Shown here: positions 9,564 through 10,901 of the stretch, piece after piece
Layout: each line of letters starts with the position of its first letter
Position numbering within the stretch: position 1 is the stretch's first letter
Source: Bordetella parapertussis
GTDB lineage: Bacteria > Pseudomonadota > Gammaproteobacteria > Burkholderiales > CAIKXV01
NCBI GenBank assembly: GCA_945877995.1
Contig: CAMDXD010000102.1
Coordinates: forward strand, 1 to 10,901
DNA length: 10,901 bases
Direction: 5' to 3'
Notes under the pieces: model-generated
What the model was told of the DNA's origin: nothing
The model's database searches: none
What the model saw: the letters and a program-made list of their open reading frames with translations, nothing else
Made by a program: the position numbers and the translations under genes

Positions 9564-9594
9564 CATTCCTGCCGCCCTGCAGCATCAGGGAATG
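9564..9594 (+). terminator. Hairpin between glmM and pstS, possible terminator or 3'-end structure
   Basis: CATTCCTG (9564-9571) pairs with CAGGGAATG (9586-9594) with one bulged G; a competing stem CCCTG/CAGGG (9575-9579, 9586-9590) sits inside. It begins 5 nt after the glmM stop and precedes the Pho box, the expected place for an operon end. No T-run follows, so an intrinsic terminator is not demonstrated. Confidence 0.35.
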
Positions 9595-9611
9595 GCGTGA
9601 CCTGCGTCCCA

Positions 9612-9629
9612 CGGTAACAATCCTGTCAT
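9612..9629 (+). promoter_or_regulatory. Pho box (PhoB-binding site) of pstS
   Basis: CTGTCAT at 9623-9629 is a perfect consensus half-site. Eleven nt upstream, CGGTAAC (9612-9618) is a degenerate partner (4 of 7), separated by the usual 4-nt AATC. PhoB binds such tandem 11-nt units under phosphate limitation. The box stands where a -35 would be, and a -10-like hexamer follows at the typical distance of 10 nt. Context immediately before pstS makes this convincing. Confidence 0.78.
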
Positions 9630-9639
9630 GCGCGATGGC

Positions 9640-9645
9640 TAGACT
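9640..9645 (+). promoter_or_regulatory. -10 element of the PhoB-dependent pstS promoter
   Basis: TAGACT (4 of 6 to TATAAT) begins 10 nt after the Pho box, the spacing seen in PhoB-activated sigma-70 promoters. Transcription would start near 9652, leaving a leader of about 30 nt. Confidence 0.55.
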
Positions 9646-9673
9646 CCGGGCTCAAAAGGAACATCCCTAAGCC

Positions 9674-9678
9674 AGGAG
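9674..9678 (+). promoter_or_regulatory. pstS ribosome binding site
   Basis: AGGAG with a 5-nt spacer before ATG 9684. It is one of the clearest Shine-Dalgarno sequences in the window, fitting a highly induced periplasmic protein. Confidence 0.7.
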
Positions 9679-9683
9679 TCGAC

Positions 9684-10724
9684 ATGAACAGAAGACATTG
9701 CCTCACCGTCCTCGCGAGCGCGATCGCCCTCGGGGGTACCTCGCTCGCCAGCGCGCAGGTCAAGGAAATCACGGGTGCAGGTGCGACTTTCCCGGCACCG
9801 CTTTACGCCCGCTGGGCCGCCGACTACAACAAGGCGACCGGCGTGCGGATGAACTACCAGTCGATCGGTTCGGGTGGTGGCCTGCGCCAGATCCGCGGCA
9901 AGACCGTGCAGTTCGGCGCCTCCGACATGCCGCTCACGGACGCCGAACTCGCCAAGGACGGACTGATCCAGTTCCCTACCGTCACCGGCGGTGTCGTCCC
10001 GATCATCAACATTCCGGGGCTGAAAGAGCGCGAACTGCGCCTGACCGGCGAATTGCTGGCTGATATCTTCCTGGGCAAGATCACGCGCTGGAACGATCCG
10101 GCCATCGTCAAGCTCAACCCGACCATCAAGCTTCCGGATGCGGCCATCGCGCCGGTGCGCCGTGCCGACGGCTCGGGCACGACGTTCATCTTCACCAACT
10201 ACCTGTCGAAGGTCAGCAGCGAGTGGCAGTCGAAGGTCGGTGAAGGCACGGCAGTGAACTGGCCCACCGGAGCCGGCGGCAAGGGCAACGAAGGCGTCAC
10301 CGCATTCGTGCAGCGCCTGCCCAACTCGATCGGCTATGTCGAGTACGCATACGCCAAGCAGAACAAGCTGCCCTATGCGCTGATGCGCAATGCGGCTGGT
10401 AACTTCGTCGCACCGGATGACCTGACCTTTGCAGCGGCCGCGGCGGGGGCGGACTGGTCGAAGACGTTCTACCAGATCCTGACCAACCAGAATGGCAAGG
10501 ATGCATGGCCGATCACGGGCGCTACCTTCATCCTGATGCACCGGATGCAGGAGACGCCGGAAAACGCGCTGGCGGCGATCCGGTTCTTCGAGTGGGCGTA
10601 CGCGAACGGCAACAGCACGGCACTCGAACTCGATTACGTGCCGATGCCCGCGCCGGTGGTGAAGTCGATCCGCGCCCTCTGGGCGACGATGCAGGATCCC
10701 TCGGGCAAGCCGTTCTTCAAATAA
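9684..10724 (+). CDS. pstS: Periplasmic phosphate-binding protein PstS
   Basis: High-affinity periplasmic receptor that delivers inorganic phosphate to the PstCAB ABC transporter. 346 residues, same as E. coli. The signal peptide has a basic start (MNRRHC), a hydrophobic core and a likely cleavage after Ala24 (LASA then QVKE). There is no lipobox, so the mature protein should be soluble. Phosphate-binding residues align with E. coli at a constant +25 offset: Thr35 and Phe36 (GAGATFPAP), Ser63 (IGSGGG), Asp81 (FGASDMPL), Arg160, Ser164 and Thr166 (RRADGSGTTF). Other family landmarks are GKITRWND, GGKGNEGV, FVQRLPNSIGYVEYAYAKQN and DAWPITGATFIL. The ATG is supported by AGGAG. It is preceded by a Pho box, so induction by PhoB under phosphate starvation is expected, and it is followed by pstC after 68 nt. 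Confidence 0.98.
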   Translation: MNRRHCLTVLASAIALGGTSLASAQVKEITGAGATFPAPLYARWAADYNKATGVRMNYQSIGSGGGLRQIRGKTVQFGASDMPLTDAELAKDGLIQFPTVTGGVVPIINIPGLKERELRLTGELLADIFLGKITRWNDPAIVKLNPTIKLPDAAIAPVRRADGSGTTFIFTNYLSKVSSEWQSKVGEGTAVNWPTGAGGKGNEGVTAFVQRLPNSIGYVEYAYAKQNKLPYALMRNAAGNFVAPDDLTFAAAAAGADWSKTFYQILTNQNGKDAWPITGATFILMHRMQETPENALAAIRFFEWAYANGNSTALELDYVPMPAPVVKSIRALWATMQDPSGKPFFK

Positions 10725-10783
10725 CGTAACATCAGACGAGCCCCCGGAGTCGGACGCAGTCCCGGCCTCGGGTCTTGCAGCCT

Positions 10784-10787
10784 GGAG
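10784..10787 (+). promoter_or_regulatory. pstC ribosome binding site
   Basis: GGAG with a 5-nt spacer to ATG 10793. A GTG directly before it (10790) is in frame and would add one residue, but spacing favours the ATG. Confidence 0.55.
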
Positions 10788-10792
10788 TCGTG

Positions 10793-10901
10793 ATGGAGGC
10801 TACATTGCCCTCGAGTGAAGCTGGCACTGACCGGGGCGCACCCACACCCGCAGCCATCCGGCGCGACGACCGTCTCGGGGACAGGATCTTCCTGATCCTG
10901 A
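10793..10901 (+). CDS. pstC: Phosphate ABC transporter permease PstC, N-terminal fragment cut by the window end
   Basis: Only 36 codons are visible. They give a hydrophilic, low-complexity cytoplasmic N-terminus (MEATLPSSEAG...) followed by RRDDRLGDRIFLIL, which resembles the start of PstC just before its first membrane helix (E. coli has GDIIFSVLVKL). PstC pairs with PstA as the membrane channel of the high-affinity phosphate importer, driven by the PstB ATPase. Identity rests on this short motif and on position 68 nt after pstS, which is the standard pst order. It is probably co-transcribed with pstS; no terminator with a T-run separates them. The rest of the gene, and presumably pstA, pstB and phoU, lies beyond the window. 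Confidence 0.85.
   Translation, partial: MEATLPSSEAGTDRGAPTPAAIRRDDRLGDRIFLIL

Noticed and set aside
9642..9680. GACTCC (9642-9647) complementary to GGAGTC (9675-9680), which would hide the pstS ribosome binding site.
   Set aside because: The upstream arm overlaps the -10 hexamer and lies before the predicted transcription start near 9652, so it should not be in the mRNA.
9684..9755. Twin-arginine export signal in PstS (NRRHCLTVL).
   Set aside because: Only the RR pair and one hydrophobic position fit the Tat pattern; it otherwise looks like a standard Sec signal, as in other PstS proteins.
9642..10751. Inverted sequence flanking pstS: GACTCCGGGCTC (9642-9653) and GAGCCCCCGGAGTC (10738-10751), suggestive of a mobile-element boundary.
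   Set aside because: Imperfect (two extra C), no target duplication, no transposase, and pstS sits in its normal operon context; chance in GC-rich DNA is sufficient.

Overview
The window looks like ordinary chromosome from a GC-rich betaproteobacterium. The basis is high GC with strong G/C preference at third codon positions, and the gene order carB-greA-DUF4149-yhbY(opposite strand)-rlmE-ftsH-folP-glmM-pstS-pstC. Gammaproteobacteria share the greA/yhbY/rlmE/ftsH/folP/glmM block, but to my knowledge the pst phosphate operon directly after glmM is a betaproteobacterial arrangement. Genus and family cannot be read from the sequence. I see no transposase, integrase, phage gene, CRISPR array, rRNA or tRNA.

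Layout. Positions 1-3081 hold carB without about its first 47 codons (pyrimidine/arginine precursor synthesis). greA (3124-3600) and a small four-helix DUF4149 membrane protein (3611-4072) follow on the same strand, 10 nt apart. The only minus-strand gene is yhbY (4144-4506), a ribosome-associated RNA-binding protein, convergent with DUF4149 and divergent from rlmE. rlmE (4590-5228, 23S rRNA 2'-O-methyltransferase) precedes ftsH (5407-7305, membrane AAA+ protease). A 178-nt gap between them carries a possible promoter and notable inverted repeats. folP (7328-8185, dihydropteroate synthase) and glmM (8182-9558, phosphoglucosamine mutase) follow tightly, with a 4-nt stop/start overlap. After a 125-nt gap with a good Pho box come pstS (9684-10724) and the first 36 codons of pstC (10793 to the window end).

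How the genes fit together. Most of the window is growth-linked housekeeping: nucleotide precursors, transcript-cleavage rescue, ribosome maturation (yhbY, rlmE), membrane protein quality control, folate and cell-wall sugar precursor. The phosphate-starvation regulon starts abruptly at the Pho box at 9612-9629. All complete genes appear intact, with expected catalytic residues and near-usual lengths. There is no gap over 300 nt without a gene.

I did not find a new biological system. The points most worth a second look are small: two mutually exclusive hairpins in the ftsH leader just upstream of its ribosome binding site, an inverted repeat abutting the putative ftsH -10 box, four non-ATG starts among the plus-strand genes (DUF4149, ftsH, folP, glmM), the uncharacterised DUF4149 protein, and a roughly 14-residue insertion in GlmM.
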